A stretch of DNA of 15,282 nt from Deltaproteobacteria bacterium. Its GTDB lineage: Bacteria; Desulfobacterota; Binatia; DP-6. Both the position numbers and the translations under genes were made by a program. The stretch spans positions 1 to 15,282 of the forward strand of contig VBLD01000037.1 in the NCBI GenBank assembly GCA_005879205.1, given 5' to 3'. The notes below the pieces were generated by a model. It was not told the DNA's origin and searched no databases. It was given only the letters and a program-made list of their open reading frames with translations. This document shows positions 14,602-15,282 of the stretch, in pieces (the first letter of the stretch is position 1; the number at the start of each line of letters is the position of its first letter).

Positions 14602-15282
14602 TCAGAGCGGGAAGAAGTAGACCTCTTCCCCGTCGGCGAAACGGAAGTCCATGACGCGCGGCCAGAGCGGACTCACCATCTCGTTCTCCCAGCGCGTGAG
14701 GGCCTGCTCGAGCTCGCGCACCACCTCGGGATGCGCCGGCGCGAGGTTCTGGCGCTCGTTCTTGTCCGTCGCGAGATCGTAGAGCACGGTTCGCCGGCTC
14801 ATCTCGTCCTTGACGAGCTTCCAGTCGCCCTTGCGGATCGCCTTGTGGTACTCGGCGCGCCAGAAGAGCGCCTCGTGGGGCGGCGCCGTGGTCTGGCCGG
14901 TCAGATAGGGCAGGAGCGAGACGCCGTCGTACGGCCGGTCCGACGGCAGGTCGGCGCCGGCGACGTCCACGGCCGTCGCGAACACGTCGAGCGCGCTCAC
15001 CGGGTGCGTGCACGGCGCGCCGGCGGGGATCGTGCCGCGCCAGCGCACCAGGAAGGGAACGTTGATCCCGCCCTCGAAGTTGGTGAATTTCCCACCCCGG
15101 AGCGGAGCGTTGTCCGTGGCGCCGGTGTACGTCGCGCCGCCGTTGTCGCTCAGGAAGAAGACGAGCGTGTTCTCGTCGAGGCCGAGGCGGGCGAGGGCGT
15201 CCATGATGCGGCCGACGGCGTCGTCGAGGGCGGCGATCATCGCGGCGTAGATGCGCCGGTTCGGGTCGGTGATCTGGGCGAA
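14602..15282 (-). CDS. Sulfatase family hydrolase, C-terminal part (226 aa seen; 5' end off window)
   Basis: The frame is open to the right edge, so the N-terminus, including the CxPxR formylglycine motif, is not visible. The visible part has the sulfatase metal site FFLSDNGG (Asp46 and Asn47 of the visible part), then the conserved NAPLRGGKFTNFEGGINVPF with Lys65, and the barrel ending KGDWKLVKDE and LYDLATDKNERQNLAP typical of arylsulfatases and choline-type sulfatases. Such enzymes hydrolyse sulfate esters. Whether this one is exported cannot be judged without the N-terminus. It is followed at 47 bases by the thiolase-like gene on the same strand, so it probably heads or belongs to that operon. 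The substrate is unknown. Confidence 0.9.
   Translation of the reverse strand, partial: FAQITDPNRRIYAAMIAALDDAVGRIMDALARLGLDENTLVFFLSDNGGATYTGATDNAPLRGGKFTNFEGGINVPFLVRWRGTIPAGAPCTHPVSALDVFATAVDVAGADLPSDRPYDGVSLLPYLTGQTTAPPHEALFWRAEYHKAIRKGDWKLVKDEMSRRTVLYDLATDKNERQNLAPAHPEVVRELEQALTRWENEMVSPLWPRVMDFRFADGEEVYFFPL

Noticed and set aside
1..15282. tRNA, rRNA, CRISPR array, insertion sequence or phage genes
   Set aside because: Reading both strands showed no regularly spaced repeats, no transposase or integrase motifs and no tRNA-like cloverleaf; nothing could be supported.

Overview
This is a high-GC bacterial window with many GTG starts and many 4-base RTGA start/stop overlaps. The gene content is a Gram-negative two-component operon with a lipoprotein, a molybdate ABC transporter, and accessory lipid or aromatic catabolism genes (family III CoA-transferase, thiolase-like protein with a DUF35 partner, amidohydrolase, sulfatase). 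This fits a GC-rich environmental lineage of the former Deltaproteobacteria type, for example Desulfobacterota, Myxococcota or Binatota. That placement is an inference from style and content; no rRNA or marker gene is present.

Left part (1-2658). A decayed AAA/LuxR-type signalling ATPase gene runs leftwards off the window: Walker A, a helical-repeat fragment and the C-terminal module survive, but the middle is missing and the end is in another frame. Divergent from it on the plus strand lie an intact aldo/keto reductase and an intact PAPS-dependent sulfotransferase.

Middle part (2730-8623, all minus strand). One tightly packed six-gene operon reads, in order of transcription: HAMP sensor histidine kinase; small coiled-coil lipoprotein; a receiver-GAF-histidine kinase hybrid; modA; modB; modC. 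Three of the five junctions are 4-base RTGA overlaps and the other two are 27 and 2 bases. The first three genes match the kinase-lipoprotein-regulator order of glrK-qseG-glrR. Here, however, the regulator keeps an NtrC-style receiver while its output is a GAF plus histidine kinase, not a sigma-54 activator. Joining this relay to molybdate uptake is the most striking feature of the window. A hairpin at 2671-2702 sits between modC and the convergent sulfotransferase.

Right part (8902-15282). The main genes are on the minus strand, in two groups. The first, cut by the window edge, reads sulfatase, thiolase-like protein without the nucleophilic cysteine, DUF35 zinc-ribbon/OB protein, and a small membrane protein. 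The second reads a frameshifted amidohydrolase and a 783-residue tandem CaiB/BaiF CoA-transferase. Between them a short plus-strand gene for a small membrane protein converges on the end of the first group. Together these genes suggest desulfation, CoA activation and carbon-carbon cleavage of a lipid-like or aromatic substrate. The thiolase/DUF35 pair resembles the Ltp2-ChsH2 side-chain aldolase arrangement. The pathway reading is inference; the family calls come from motifs visible in the sequence.
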